Shown here piece by piece: positions 1-10,005 of a stretch of 64,000 nt of DNA; positions within the stretch are counted from its first letter, which is position 1, and each line of letters starts with the position of its first letter. The notes under the pieces were generated by a model. That model worked only from the letters and a program-made list of their open reading frames with translations. It was not told the origin of the DNA and searched no databases. A program made the translations under genes and the position numbers. This stretch comes from Catonia carolina. Its lineage: Eukaryota; Arthropoda; Insecta; Hemiptera; Achilidae. The stretch covers positions 30,004,393-30,068,392 of the forward strand of contig JAQMRL010000006.1 in the NCBI GenBank assembly GCA_035578175.1. The letters are read 5' to 3'.

Positions 1-119
1 TATAAAAACAGTTTGTTGAAGAGAATTAAATCTTATAATGGTAATAAGGATACAATGGTTGCTGTCATTTTATGGCACATTTATGACTACAAACGTTGAT
101 CACATTTTTGATCTGTTGA
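1..119. other. AT-rich sequence, nothing recognised
   Basis: Short AT-rich stretch before the first repeat. No reading frame, RNA or repeat was recognised in it. Confidence 0.5.
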
Positions 120-236
120 TATTTATAATTGGCTGACTGTGTGATAAGAAACAGAACTATTTTTTGTAGCCCTGGAACCAACAGATCGAGTGCAATTAAT
201 TTAGCACTCCACCTGCTCGTTATGGGCAAGTTTTTT
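120..236 (+). repeat. rep440, 3' fragment
   Basis: Matches the last quarter of rep440: the stretch around ATTGGCTGAC, then GATAAGAAACAGAACTATTT, then the ending with CTCCACCTGC and GTTATGGGCA. The same ending is found at 34640-34766 and, reversed, at 53765-53880. The family has no coding capacity that I can see and its class is unknown. Confidence 0.8.
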
Positions 237-924
237 AGTATTATACAATATAAATAAAATGTAATCTAAGCCAGTGTGAAATTTCAGTTGTAATTTCTTA
301 AAGATATTTTCTATTTTATACTTCAGACACGAAAGTGAGATTAAAAACCCCCATAAAAAGCGTTTGCTAGTATGGCCTGAGGTGTAGATTTTACAGCGTT
401 AAAAACGCATCCTTTTATTTATTCTACTTTAAACTTTAATTAAAGAAATCTTCTTTCATTAAACAAGATGTCAGTATTTTTCATTGGCGAGAATATTTTA
501 CGTCGTTCTTAACTATCTTTATTACAGCGATAATTACATACGATAATAAAAGTCATTCATTTTATTACATATTTTTTACCGTTTCATTTTTAATAAGAAG
601 AAATATTTTTAGTACGTTGCTTGATGTTAGAAATGTAATAGGTTTGCATTTTTAATTAAACTAATTTATTCGTAAGTACCTTTACTTTGTAAACTAAGTT
701 TCTCACACTTAATTTTAATTAATTTAAGTAATAATTATACATTTGTTTTATTAATTATGTTGCTTGTCAATTGTATTATTTTACTAAGCTTCATAACTAA
801 AGGGGTATTTTTATTTGTTCTGCTTTCTGTCGTTTTTATAAAGAGGAAAATCTGCGTTAAAAAAACACAAAAATAATTGAATTTAGTAAATTTCATTTTT
901 TGGCAAAATGTGTAATCAATTTTT
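237..924. other. AT-rich unannotated DNA
   Basis: Very AT-rich, with homopolymer T and A runs and stop codons in all frames. I see no gene or repeat. Confidence 0.5.
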
Positions 925-1415
925 ATTACGGAAGGTTTGAACCTCTAGAGGCTTTACTAAGTTAAGCGAGGAGTGAGATGGTTTACCATAGCCATCCTCA
1001 GTGAGTGGAAAAGTAGCATACGCTTATCAGCATGCCAGGCTCTCCAAAAAAACCTCTACTCTCCACCCTGAAAATGACACCTTCACTTCATTCACACAGA
1101 ATCTGGCTCTATAATGAAATTCATTATTCTCAGAGGAGATAACTCTGACTGGTGTCTTTTACACCTCTACTTCTTCTGTTCTTAAATGATTCAGTCATAT
1201 AATTGGCTGACCATGTTGTGATGGCTGTGGAATGAAATTCATTACTATCAGAGGAGATAACTCTGTCTTTTACATCTCTACCTCTTCTGTTCTTAAATGC
1301 TTCAGTCATATAATTGGCTGGCCATGTGATAAGAAACAGAACTATTTTTTCTAGCTCTGAAACTATCAGATCGAGTGCAAATAATTTGACACTTCACCTG
1401 CCTGTTAAAAACGGT
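925..1415 (+). repeat. rep440, near full length, with internal duplication
   Basis: Begins within the family 5' part (GGTTTGAACCTCTAGAGG) and runs to CACCTGCCTGTTA. The internal block with AATGAAATTCATTA, GAGGAGATAACTCTG, the CACCTCTAC...CTTCTGTTCTTAAATG segment and ATTGGCTG occurs twice in tandem (about 1110-1215 and 1230-1325). Other copies such as 34378-34766 have it once, so this copy carries a local duplication. Confidence 0.8.
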
Positions 1416-1444
1416 GCAAAAACGGTTTTCATTACGGTAATAAA

Positions 1445-2125
1445 AATATAGTATGTAACACTCACATGACTTTCTCTTGCCAATGTAAATGATGAATATC
1501 ATTTTTTCACCTGTATTTAATCATTCGTAAACAATGTAAAATGAAGAACCTAATTTTAATCATGAGTAAATGACGCAAAATTAAATTCGAGCCCTTGAAA
1601 CGTAAAAATACGTAAAATCACTGATGCAGAGTCTAAACTAAGCTCTGTAGAGAAAAATGTTTGAAATAAAAGTTGTAGAGGCCACCTCGGTAGCGTAGTG
1701 GTTAGCGCATTGGTCTGCCACGTGGTGGTCCCGGGTTCGATTCCCGGCTAGGGTCTAGTAATTTTTATGTGTCAAATCCTACAGTTAATGTTATCACTAA
1801 TGACCAATCGGTTGATGCGGACTTAAAATAATTTTAAAAAATGTTGTGAATTTTTTAATTTTCTACATCTTAAGTAAATATAATTACATCTTTATCGTGA
1901 AATGCCTACTAAGGCTGGAATCTTAAAAAATCCCATTTTTCACAGATTTTGATGAGCAAAATACAGACCATTACTAATTGACGCAAAACTAAGCGTTGTA
2001 GATAAAAAAGTTAAAATCCTTAAATATTAAGGTGCTTTAATTTTCTACATCTTTACCTATGTGCACGTTTGCCCTAAAATGAATGTTTATTAGACCGCAA
2101 TCTTATAAAAACCATCGAAAAACAA
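1445..2125 (+). repeat. rep900, old copy split by a SINE
   Basis: A diverged rep900. It keeps the 5' motif AACACTCACATGACTTTCTC, then the internal modules with CTAAACTAAGCTCTGTAGAG and AACTAAGCGTTGTAGATA, each followed by the AAAATG...CTAAGGCT type of sequence. The 3' part that carries the ATCAAAATCGG motif is missing. A SINE-B copy (1679-1840) interrupts the first module right after AAAGTTGTAGAG, so the rep900 was there first. This is the most diverged copy in the window. Confidence 0.7.
1679..1840 (+). repeat. SINE-B (tRNA-derived SINE)
   Basis: The tRNA-like head has an A-box-like TAGCGTAGTGGTTAGCGC and a B box GGTTCGATTCC inside CCCGGGTTCGATTCCCGG. A family-specific body follows with CTAATGACCAATCGGTTGAT and GCGGACTTAAA. 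The body is shared with 6809-6985, 21772-21935 and the reverse copy 50566-50742. The sequence continues well beyond a tRNA end and the acceptor ends do not pair, so this is a SINE and not a tRNA gene. The flanks AAAAGTTGTAGAG and AAAATGTTGTGAA may be a diverged target-site duplication. Confidence 0.85.
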
Positions 2126-2129
2126 TCAA

Positions 2130-2989
2130 GTTGATTAGGAAAATATCAACTGAAATGTATGATTGTTTTCGTAAGGCACTACATTTCACCCCTTCCCTTA
2201 TTAAAGGGTTTGTGAAGGTGATAAAATTGTGAAAATTTAGGAACACATTCTCATTGCGGCTTTCACCAATTTTCATTTTAAATTTTTTTGAAGAATTCTA
2301 AAAGGGTCCTCTTTATAACCATATAAAAAAATTTTAAACCGGTTCAGTAGACTTTTTTAAGGACAAACAGATTTTGTGTTTTAAATGTACGATATTTAAA
2401 ATGTTAATTTTTTTTAGTAAATAAACTAAAGAAATATTTTTTCATCTGGTTCCATAATCGCTCCACTATTTAGTGAAAACTACTATGATAATTGCCTGCT
2501 ATGAAAAAATTGAGATAAAAAATATCCTGTATATTGCGTAAAATGTAATTAAATTGCAACGCATTTTTCGGTTCGTCAAGGCTGATTTTTTCAGCTTTTT
2601 TTAACTAGGTTGTTATACGGTTGGGGAGATTAATTTAACGAATTCATTTAAGCATCAGATCGCATTAGAATCGATCGAAAATTCGGTTTTAATTACAGTT
2701 CATTCTGAAAATTTGTTAATTTTATTTATTAAAACGAGTTATGTAAAATTGAAAAGTAAATTGAATTATTCTCGATTAATTTAACCTAATTAATTCGTGC
2801 ATGCACTCGCAAATCTAATTAAGATAAAAATGTTTGAAAATTAGTTGTAATGTTTGTTGTGCGAAAAATGTAATATTATGTAAATTGAGAATCATTTTAG
2901 TTTTAAGCCGAGTTTGTAAAGCCTACGCCGGTTGGTGGGATAGAATAAATGAGTAACGTTCAGTTCGGTTTTCTAATATCATACAATCA
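2130..2989. other. AT-rich unannotated DNA
   Basis: No gene or known repeat seen. It holds many ATTAATT-type stretches and no long reading frame. Confidence 0.5.
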
Positions 2990-3084
2990 TAACGGGTGTT
3001 TAGAAAAGGACGCAACTCGTTTTTATGTAATATGAATGTATTATATAATGTATGTATAAATGTATATATGAATGTATTTGTTTG

Positions 3085-3352
3085 TTTAGGTCATCAGCCG
3101 AAAGACTGGTTTGAAAATGTAGAGGTTTTACTAAGTAAAACGAGGAGTGAGGTGGTTTATTATTGCCTTCCTCACTGAGTGTGTAAAAGTACGCTTATCA
3201 GCATGCCGGGCCCTCTGAAAAGCACATATTTTCCACTCTGCAAATGACACCTTCACGTTATTCATCACAGAGTCTGGCTGTATAATGAAATTCTTTACTT
3301 TCAGAGGAGATAACTCTGATTAGTGTATTTTACACCTCTACCTCTTCTATTA
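3085..3352 (+). repeat. rep440, 5' two thirds, inside the composite element
   Basis: Begins GTTTAGGTCATCAGCCGAAA and continues through ACTAAGTAAAACGAG, TTATCAGCATGCCGGGCCCT and the CAGAGTCTGGCTGTATAATG segment to CACCTCTACCTCTTCT. There it stops abruptly against transposase-derived sequence. The right-hand third of the family is missing. Confidence 0.85.
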
Positions 3353-3540
3353 GGAAATGTTGACTGAACGTGGTCTTTGACTCGTTCGTAACATTTATAA
3401 GCGAAATAAGTCTCAAGAATAAACACACGTTCGTCTTTGAGAAACGGCATCGTTGATACAATAGAGACGAATGGATAATAGATTACCACTGGTGCACAAG
3501 TACGATATTTCAATTGTTACAAACTGTTAACCTTGAATAC
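3353..3540 (-). pseudogene. N-terminal scrap of a DUF4817-type transposase
   Basis: On the minus strand it reads from an ATG as MPFLKDERVFILETYFAYKC and on to YERVKDHVQSTFPN. This is clearly the same N-terminus as the transposase at 22-23 kb (KDERVFIIESYCAYKSYERV). That helix-turn-helix region probably binds DNA. The frame then breaks and the catalytic domain is missing. This scrap is useful because it keeps the ATG that the larger copy has lost. Confidence 0.75.
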
Positions 3541-3612
3541 AATGTTGCCAACTGATATGTAAGGAGACATGAAATTTACCTGTGTGTTACTTTATCGTCT
3601 TAATGTTACGAT

Positions 3613-3932
3613 AACCCACCGGGTTGAGAGGTAAAGTCGTCGCCACGAGTTAACTGTTTAACAGCTGATTTTCGAAGACGAAGGTTCCTGGTTACAATCC
3701 TTGTAAAGGTTTTTATACGGATTTAAATACTAGAAAGTGGTTACCGGTGTATTTTGATTGTTGGGGATCAATTAACCATAACCTCAGGAATGGTCGGGCT
3801 GGGTCTGTACAAGACTACACCTCAATTACGCGTTATACACATCATCTTAATTTCATTCGGTCATAGGATTGTGTATTATTCGGAATTTCACAGATTGCAA
3901 CGTACACACATTAGTGATACAACAAAACTTTA
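3613..3932 (+). repeat. SINE-C (tRNA-derived SINE)
   Basis: The head begins AACCCACCGGGTTG and has a B-box-like GGTTACAATCC within AAGGTTCCTGGTTACAATCC. The body has GTGGTTACCGGTGT, CAATTAACCATAACCTCAGG, GTACAAGACTACACCTCA and an end at CACACATTAGTGATA. The same order of blocks recurs at 18357-18646 and reversed at 52931-53157, which defines the family. Confidence 0.75.
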
Positions 3933-4117
3933 CGGTTTAGCTTTTTGAAACACCCGTTATTAATTAAATCCGTTCGGTATATTGAATTTCCTATATCTTT
4001 AAAATAAATTTTTGACTTAAAATTAAATGAAAAAAAAATATTTTGTTTAACGAGGTTAATTTTTGAATAAAAATTAATAAGATAGTCCTAATATTTACTT
4101 TGAAAATTATTAAACAT

Positions 4118-5627
4118 TTTTTGTACCCCTGTTTTTTGTATAAACATTTTAAAACCTTAAAAATCGTGACCCTGTCTGTGTGTGTTTCCAGACTGAATTT
4201 TATTATGAAGACATATAAATTAATTCATGCTTATAAGAGGCAGGTGGAGTGATAAATTATTTGCACTCGATCTGCTAGTTCCAAGGTTAAAAATCTGGTG
4301 TGAAACACTCGCACAACTTTCTCTTGCCAATGCAAGTAATGAACAATATAACCTAATATTGGTAATAAAACATTAGAAATAAACAAAAAAAACTAACCTC
4401 AGTAAACATAACCCAATTTTAATCATGAGTGAAAGACGCAAAACGAAAATCAATCTCAGTTTGACTTTAAAATACGGAAAATCACTCTTACACGCTAAAC
4501 TAGGCTCTGTAGAGAAAAATGCTTTAAATAATAGTTGTCAATCTTTGAATTTTCTGTAAATTTGACTACATACACTTTTGTCGTAAAATGCATCATGCTA
4601 AGGCTGAAATCGTAAAAAATGAATTTTTTACACGTTTTCGTAAGGAAAACCAGAAAATCGCTAATTACCGCTAAACTAAGCGTTATACAAAAAAATGGTT
4701 GAAATAAAAGTTGAAGAATTTTAAATTGTCTACAACTTTTATTATAACACATTTTTTTGCGCTAAAATGCATATTAAAGTCACAACCTTAAAAAAACAAT
4801 TTTGTTACGTGAGAACAACTTTTCCAAATTTCAGCAGACATGGCGCTTACCCTATCTTGTAGAGCATAAAAAAATTAGTAAATGAGGCGATTTAAAAAAA
4901 TTCATAGGAGAGGTTTTTGAGAAAATCGCAAAAAGTGAAAAATGACACGAATGAACTACTACTTTCGGTTGACCGATTTTGATGAAAATGTTCGTATCGA
5001 ATCCGGTAGTAGTATCTAACTTAAGTTTCAAGTTTAAAGTTCGTACGGTGTTCTGTTCTTGAGATGTTCTATTCACACACATACACAGACAGACCAATCG
5101 CTAAAAAAAACATGTTTTTTGGGTTCAGGGAATCTGAAAACGTGTAGATCCGGTGAAAACTCGATTTAAAAATATCGACATGAAAACAATACTTCCCTTC
5201 TTATACATTCATGTAGGCAAGAGAAAGTAAAAAACAAAATAGTTCATTTTCTTATCTCGTGGTCAATTAATTATATGACTGAAGAATTTAAGAACAGAAG
5301 ATGTAGAGGTGTAAAAGACACAAGTCAGAGTTATCTCTCTAAGAGTATGCATTTCATCATACAGCCAGAACCTCTAGTGAATGAAGTGAAGGTGTCATTT
5401 TCCGGTGGTGTCATTTACACCTCTACCTCTTCTGTTCTTAAATGATTCAGTCATATAATTGGCTGACCATGTGATAAGAAACAGAATTATTTTTTCACTC
5501 CACCTGCCTATTATGGGCATGAATTAATTTATACGTCTTCATAATAAAAGTCAGTCTGGAAACAAATACAGGGTCACGATTTTTAAGGTTTTAAAATATT
5601 TATACAAAAAACAGGGGGTATAAAAAA
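4118..5627. repeat. Palindromic (fold-back) rep440 with a nested rep900
   Basis: The outer arms 4118-4232 and about 5517-5627 are inverted copies of each other: each has CATGAATTAATTTATA, a GTCTTCATAATAAAA segment and CACGATTTTTAAGGTTTTAA in one or other orientation. Just inside them, rep440 runs in reverse from 4233 to 5395 and then forward from about 5400 to 5516. The rep900 at 4289-5234 sits in the reverse arm. Without it, the two arms of about 300-400 bp would fold almost end to end. This looks like an inverted duplication followed by the rep900 insertion. Confidence 0.7.
4289..5234 (+). repeat. rep900, full length, nested in rep440
   Basis: A complete copy that fixes the ends of the family. 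The interrupted rep440 reads GTTCCAAGGTT before it and ACAAAATAGTTC after it, so rep900 runs from AAAAATCTGGTGTG to GAGAAAGTAAAA. Near its ends are the inverted 13-mers ACTTTCTCTTGCC and GGCAAGAGAAAGT. Inside are two related modules, GCTAAACTAGGCTCTGTAGA and GCTAAACTAAGCGTTATAC, each followed by AATAAAAGTTG and a TAAAATGCAT segment. A 3' domain follows with ATGACACGAAT, GACCGATTTTGATGAAAATG and TTGGGTTCAGG. No reading frame is conserved, so it is probably a non-autonomous element. Confidence 0.8.
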
Positions 5628-5684
5628 ATGTTTTTTTTACATGTGAAAACAAAATTTCTCAATTCTCCTCGGAAAAATTAACGA

Positions 5685-5830
5685 AAACTTTCCTCGCAAG
5701 TTGGTTGTCATATTCGAGTGTTCAGAAAGCTGCTAATAAATTAAAATTGTATCCGTATCGCGTACGATTAGTCAAATTAATTAATTTAAACGTCATCTGA
5801 CAAGAGAGTTGGTCGACCGCTACGTTTTCT
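5685..5830 (+). pseudogene. Possible transposase scrap
   Basis: One frame reads YSSVQKAANKLKLYPYRVRL. This resembles the segment SSALRATKKLNLHPYRIGVV of the minus-strand transposase at 22-23 kb, the linker between its helix-turn-helix and catalytic domains. Stop codons interrupt it on both sides. Similar family, different copy; the alignment is short and by eye. Confidence 0.4.
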
Positions 5831-6300
5831 GTCGCAAACACTACCTGCCCTCAAAATCGGTTTTTAGCCTAGAAATTAACATTTTTTTAGTAGAAGAACA
5901 CCAACAAATTTAATTTGAAATGATACTTTTACAATCGCGTACGATCTCGTAGCAAAATATTTTTTAGCTAAGAATGAAAACCCGTTGTTTGAGGGTGAAA
6001 GACATTCTGTTCGTAACACGACCGGAAATGGCACAAACTTTTACACAGCTCAAGGAGATCGACTCACCCTAACGTATCTATATCGGTTGAGTACGGCTAT
6101 CAACTTCGTGTCATAAAACAAAATTTCCCTTTCTCAGAAAAAAATTACCAGATATTAATAACTGGGTAACAGGACTAAACAATCACTCTGCGTTTTAAAT
6201 TTAATAAAATAATTTTAATTCACTTTTATTAATGAAATAATTTTATCGGCTCGGTGACTTCATTTTAAAATCCACGTCAAAAACTCAAATTTGTGGTTAT
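5831..6300. other. Unannotated AT-rich DNA
   Basis: May contain further eroded transposase sequence downstream of the scrap at 5685-5830, but I could not follow it. No other feature seen. Confidence 0.4.
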
Positions 6301-6301
6301 T

Positions 6302-6342
<41 letters not shown>
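6302..6342. repeat. (GA)n microsatellite
   Basis: About 20 GA units with one GAAA interruption. Confidence 0.95.
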
Positions 6343-6808
6343 TTTGTAGGTTATTTAGTACAACTCTTTATTAAAAACATTTTGTACTATTTTAAATTTT
6401 TTCATTCAATTATTTATCCAACTCATATTTGATAAAAACCACGATTTTACGACATTACAGATTTTATTTTTATTGTAAAATTATATTATTATTTGTGCTA
6501 ATAAATAATTTTATTTTTGTGTGGTTATGTTGTTACAGATAATTGGGGGATAATCGTACCCCAAGTTCCAGCCAGACAGGTTTAAGAATAGATCTTCTAA
6601 AGGTGAGTAATCACAAACTATATTATTCATAAACTATACAGATTATGACTTATGCCCTGTTTGAAACTAAGTAATCTACTGTTTTTCAAAAACGTTACTT
6701 TTGTCCAGCTTTTCCTAGGCCGTCCGAAATCACGTTGTTCGGTTTTATCGTAAGTAAACACAAATTAGATCGTTTGGTATACGCAAAAAACGATTGTACT
6801 ACTCTTGA

Positions 6809-6985
6809 GACTACGCCTCCGTGGCGTAGTGACTAGCGCGCTTGTCTACAAAGCGAAAGGTCCCGCGTTCGATTCCCGGCAAGCGTCTGAAAATTTTAAC
6901 ACGTTAAAACCACCGTTAACGTACCAAAACCTTCATTAGTTTGCTAATGACCAATCTGTCGATGCGATTTTGAATAAACTAAGAA
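6809..6985 (+). repeat. SINE-B
   Basis: Head CCTCCGTGGCGTAGTGACTA with B box GCGTTCGATTCCCGGC. The body has the family markers GCTAATGACCAATCTGTCGA and TGCGATTTTGAATAAA. One of the better-preserved forward copies. Confidence 0.85.
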
Positions 6986-6989
6986 AACT

Positions 6990-7404
6990 ATTTTAAATAT
7001 TTTTGGTGTTAATACAATTTTTTTTTTGTATAAACACCATAAAAATTTATTTTTAACGGGACATTTTATTTTTCGTAACGTTGAAATTTTCATCGGCAAT
7101 GGCAGGCTTACGCCTGCAAGTTTCTTTAATAAGGGCTGGTATTTTTTGTAGACCCTTATTCAGATTAAATGGCACTTTAGATCAAACTTTTAAATATTGT
7201 TTCGGCAATGAAAGGGTTATACCTTGTGTAATCCTCACTAATCATTCATATCTTTTACTTTGATTGTTCATACGGTAAATCTTTCATAGTTTTTTTTAAA
7301 TTCGAGTAAATGTTTAATTACAAAATAAACGGTATTTTTTTAATTAAGGTATGTTTTAATTTGTATGAATACTTTTTACCTCCATTGCCTTTAGATTACC
7401 TTAC
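6990..7404. other. Unannotated DNA
   Basis: AT-rich. A 60-codon open stretch at 7081-7263 starts at TTG and resembles nothing I know, so I do not call a gene. Confidence 0.5.
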
Positions 7405-7410
7405 ATTGTC

Positions 7411-7588
7411 GACCGCATTGGCGTAGTCGGTAACGTGCTTGCCTCTCATCATGCGGTCTTGGGTTCGAATCCCATTCAGGCACGGCATATTTTCATACGT
7501 TACAAAAATCATTTCATCCTTCACCGTCTGCATTAGCAGTAATTGCAGAACAGTCGGACGTTAAACAAAAAAAAAAAAATAATAATAA
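7411..7588 (+). repeat. SINE-A (tRNA-derived SINE)
   Basis: Head GACCGCATTGGCGTAGTCGG with A-box-like sequence and a B box GGTTCGAATCC. The body has GGCATATTTTCATACGTTAC, CCTTCACCGTCTGCATTAGC and CAGTCGGACGTTAAAC, then a poly(A) tail that drifts into AAT repeats. The flanks ATTGTCGAC (7405-7413) and ATTATCGAC (7589-7597) look like a target-site duplication with one mismatch. It abuts the LINE remnant at 7598-8235. Confidence 0.9.
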
Positions 7589-7597
7589 ATTATCGAC

Positions 7598-8235
7598 ACG
7601 TTATCTTTTTGTTATCTTTTTCCCATCCTATTCTAATGTTCTTAAGATTCAGTTTGTACCACTCTCGCGTGACAAATTCCAGTGCGCAGTTGAAGAGCAA
7701 AGGGATAGTTCATCACCTTGTTGTAGTCCTGTTTTTATTTCGAAACTTTCTGGTAATTCGCTTTTAAAGATGACTTTAGATTTTGTGTTTGTTAGTGTTA
7801 ATTCGATAATTTTGGCCAGTTTTGGGTGTAAGCCAAAATGTCTTTCGATTTTAAACATAGACGGTCTGTGGATGCAATCGTAGACTTATTTAAAGTCAAT
7901 AAAAGAGATTATTAGTTGCTTGGATTTGCAGTCTGTTATTGTTAATTTTAGAGATATATTTGACCAGCACATCTTCTCCACGGTCTAAAACCCCCTTGGT
8001 AGTCTCCTAGTTTTAAATCTAGTTGGTCTTTAATCCTGTTGTAGATGATTTTGGAGAGAATTTTGTACGTGCAATCTAGGAGAGAGATTCCTCTGTAATT
8101 TTCTGGATTAGACTTATCGCCTTTTTTGTGTAATGACATGATTAATGTAATAAGCAATTTAAAACTAGCTGGTAGATATGAAAAAGACTTAAATTTATAA
8201 AGTTCGGAGAAATAAAGTATTAAGCAGTACAATGT
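7598..8235 (-). pseudogene. Non-LTR retrotransposon reverse transcriptase fragment
   Basis: Minus-strand reading in several frames gives reverse transcriptase blocks in the correct order: LHKKGDKSNPENYRGISLLD (finger block), then KILSKIIYNRI and DYQGGFRP. Next come FIDFK-stop-VYDCIHRP, which matches the usual FIDFKKAYDxxxR block with AAA turned into TAA, then KTGLQQGDELS and LFNCALEFVTREWYK. At least one nonsense codon and two frameshifts separate them. It ends before the catalytic YxDD block and has no endonuclease. Clade not assigned. The element would have copied RNA into DNA at a nicked chromosomal site. Confidence 0.85.
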
Positions 8236-10005
8236 ACGGTTTAATAAATGTGTTATATTTTAAAACTAAACAGTTGTCACTTTTTGAACGACCGAAGACT
8301 GTAATAAAAGTACATCCCTATTTTAGCTTTTTAGTTTCACTTCGTAAATGATTGTATAGCGAATATGTGATGACGTCAGGACATTCTGGGAAATGTAATT
8401 ACTTGTCAAGAATGTTTAGCTTTATATTATACATTTAAAACATTTTCAATTATTCTGTGCGATTTATATTGTTCATAACAATAGTAAATAGTATTATAAT
8501 ATTTTTTTCACTGTAATAAATCACCGAAGTGAAGATCGAGTCGCTTGTTTATCGTAGGAAAAATGGGAAAAAAATAATAGCACTTCATCCATCAATCATA
8601 TTCCTCTCATCCTTAAAATTTCCCTTTCTACTTCAGTATTCCCTCTTATTTTCCCGATTTTTCTTTTGTTTTTCCCCTTCGTAACATTATTTAACTGAGT
8701 TATAGCAGTCATGTAGCTTGTGGAAATAGCGGATGAATTTTTTTGTTAGGGTTGAACTGATGAGAAAAAAATGAGTGTATCGATCAAATTAAGATTTTGG
8801 TTTTTTTAATTTTCAAAATATGGGTATGACAGAATAGGAAAATATTCAAGGGGCTTAATTATTCACTCTTTTCCTTAGTATAAAAAGTATTCTGAAGTTG
8901 AAAAACAAATCACGGTATTTTTTTATTCTACTGTCATCCTGCCACCATTTTGTTTGCAAAATGATAACCTTTCGATAATTATAAAATGTATTCTTTAGAT
9001 AATTTAAGTATGATTTAAAATATTTAAAAAAGGAAGTGAATAAATTTTTTATTCTCATGTTTCATAAATTTGTAAAAAATATTATTTGTAAATTAAACTT
9101 ACAAATCATTTATAAAAACACATGTTCTTCTGTAATATTCTGACAGAACTGGTTTCTTCTTAGTACGAGTACAAGTGTTATAAATTACAAGGGATTCAGG
9201 GAATCTGGTTTCAAGTGTTCATGTGTCGCTTTGTTCTTGAAAGTAACCATTCAATATTACATCTCTGTAAGTTAAGTCGTTCAGTGATCCTAATTTTCTC
9301 CTTATTTCTGTGTCTTATTCCGCAATACTTTTTTCCCCGGCTCTTCCCCATAGTTATACCGCTTGTGTCTGCAATTAATCGTTTTGTCTTGAGCGCCGAC
9401 CACTTTAAACACGTTCTGGTCCTCCAAGTTAATACCGCCTTAAATAAATTATTAAACGAGTTATATCAATTGCAAGTTCAGCTCGGGCCGGGCTTAACAG
9501 TCACTATTATTCGCCTTCATTTTTGTAGTCTCTAGTTCGTTAAGGTATAGACTTATGCCTCTTCATCATCCCTTGCCTCGACGCTTGCCTCTTGCAGTGG
9601 GGCCGTAGCCTTACAGGGGCCTAAACTACCCGGTCCCTTGGAGGTCACTGTATCCGATAACTACTGTATTTAATCCAGTTGAAAGATTTTTGGTAAATCA
9701 GATTTAAAATATGAGTGATGTTTTTGGCTGTTTCATTGGAAGCGAACTTTACCAACATTTTGATGTGTGACAATCAAATTTTGACTTTTCCATTAATTTA
9801 ACGGTGGCAAGTAAATTAACTGGATAATTAATGGTTTAGAGGTCACTAAGTTGTTGATAAGAATTGGAATTTCATGAAATGTATGAGAACCGTGAAATAT
9901 TACGATTGCCAGTAAAGTGGTTCCATGTTATTGTTGTAGTATTTATCAGATATTGAAGCCGATGGGTTATAAACGAACGATAGAGTGAGTTATTGATCGA
10001 AATAC
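8236..10005. other. Unannotated AT-rich DNA
   Basis: No supported gene. An open stretch of 106 codons at 9215-9535 is rich in F, L and S and lacks recognisable motifs. A less AT-rich block at 9540-9660 (GGGGCCGTAGCCTTACAGGG) is unlike its surroundings but unidentified. Confidence 0.45.

Larger units (their letters stand above)
2992..3957 (-). mobile_element. Composite non-autonomous TIR element of the DUF4817-transposase type
   Basis: Starts with ACGGGTGTTTAGAAAAGGAC and ends with the inverted GAAACACCCGT, flanked on both sides by TA (2990-2991 and 3958-3959). These are the same termini and target as the 22015-23345 element, so it belongs to that Tc1/mariner-like family. Inside, in + order, are a rep440 piece (3085-3352), an N-terminal transposase scrap on the minus strand (3353-3540) and a SINE-C copy (3613-3932). 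It cannot encode a transposase. Either the rep440 and SINE inserted into a decaying copy, or the element moved as this composite. The single TA-flanked pair of ends fits both. Confidence 0.75.

Noticed and set aside
1680..1755. tRNA gene suggested by A- and B-box motifs
   Set aside because: The sequence continues into a body shared with four other dispersed copies and the acceptor ends do not pair, so it is a SINE head. The same holds at 6809, 7411, 13240, 50742 and 56335.
9215..9535. Open stretch of 106 codons
   Set aside because: No motif or plausible domain, and composition typical of chance AT-rich translation.
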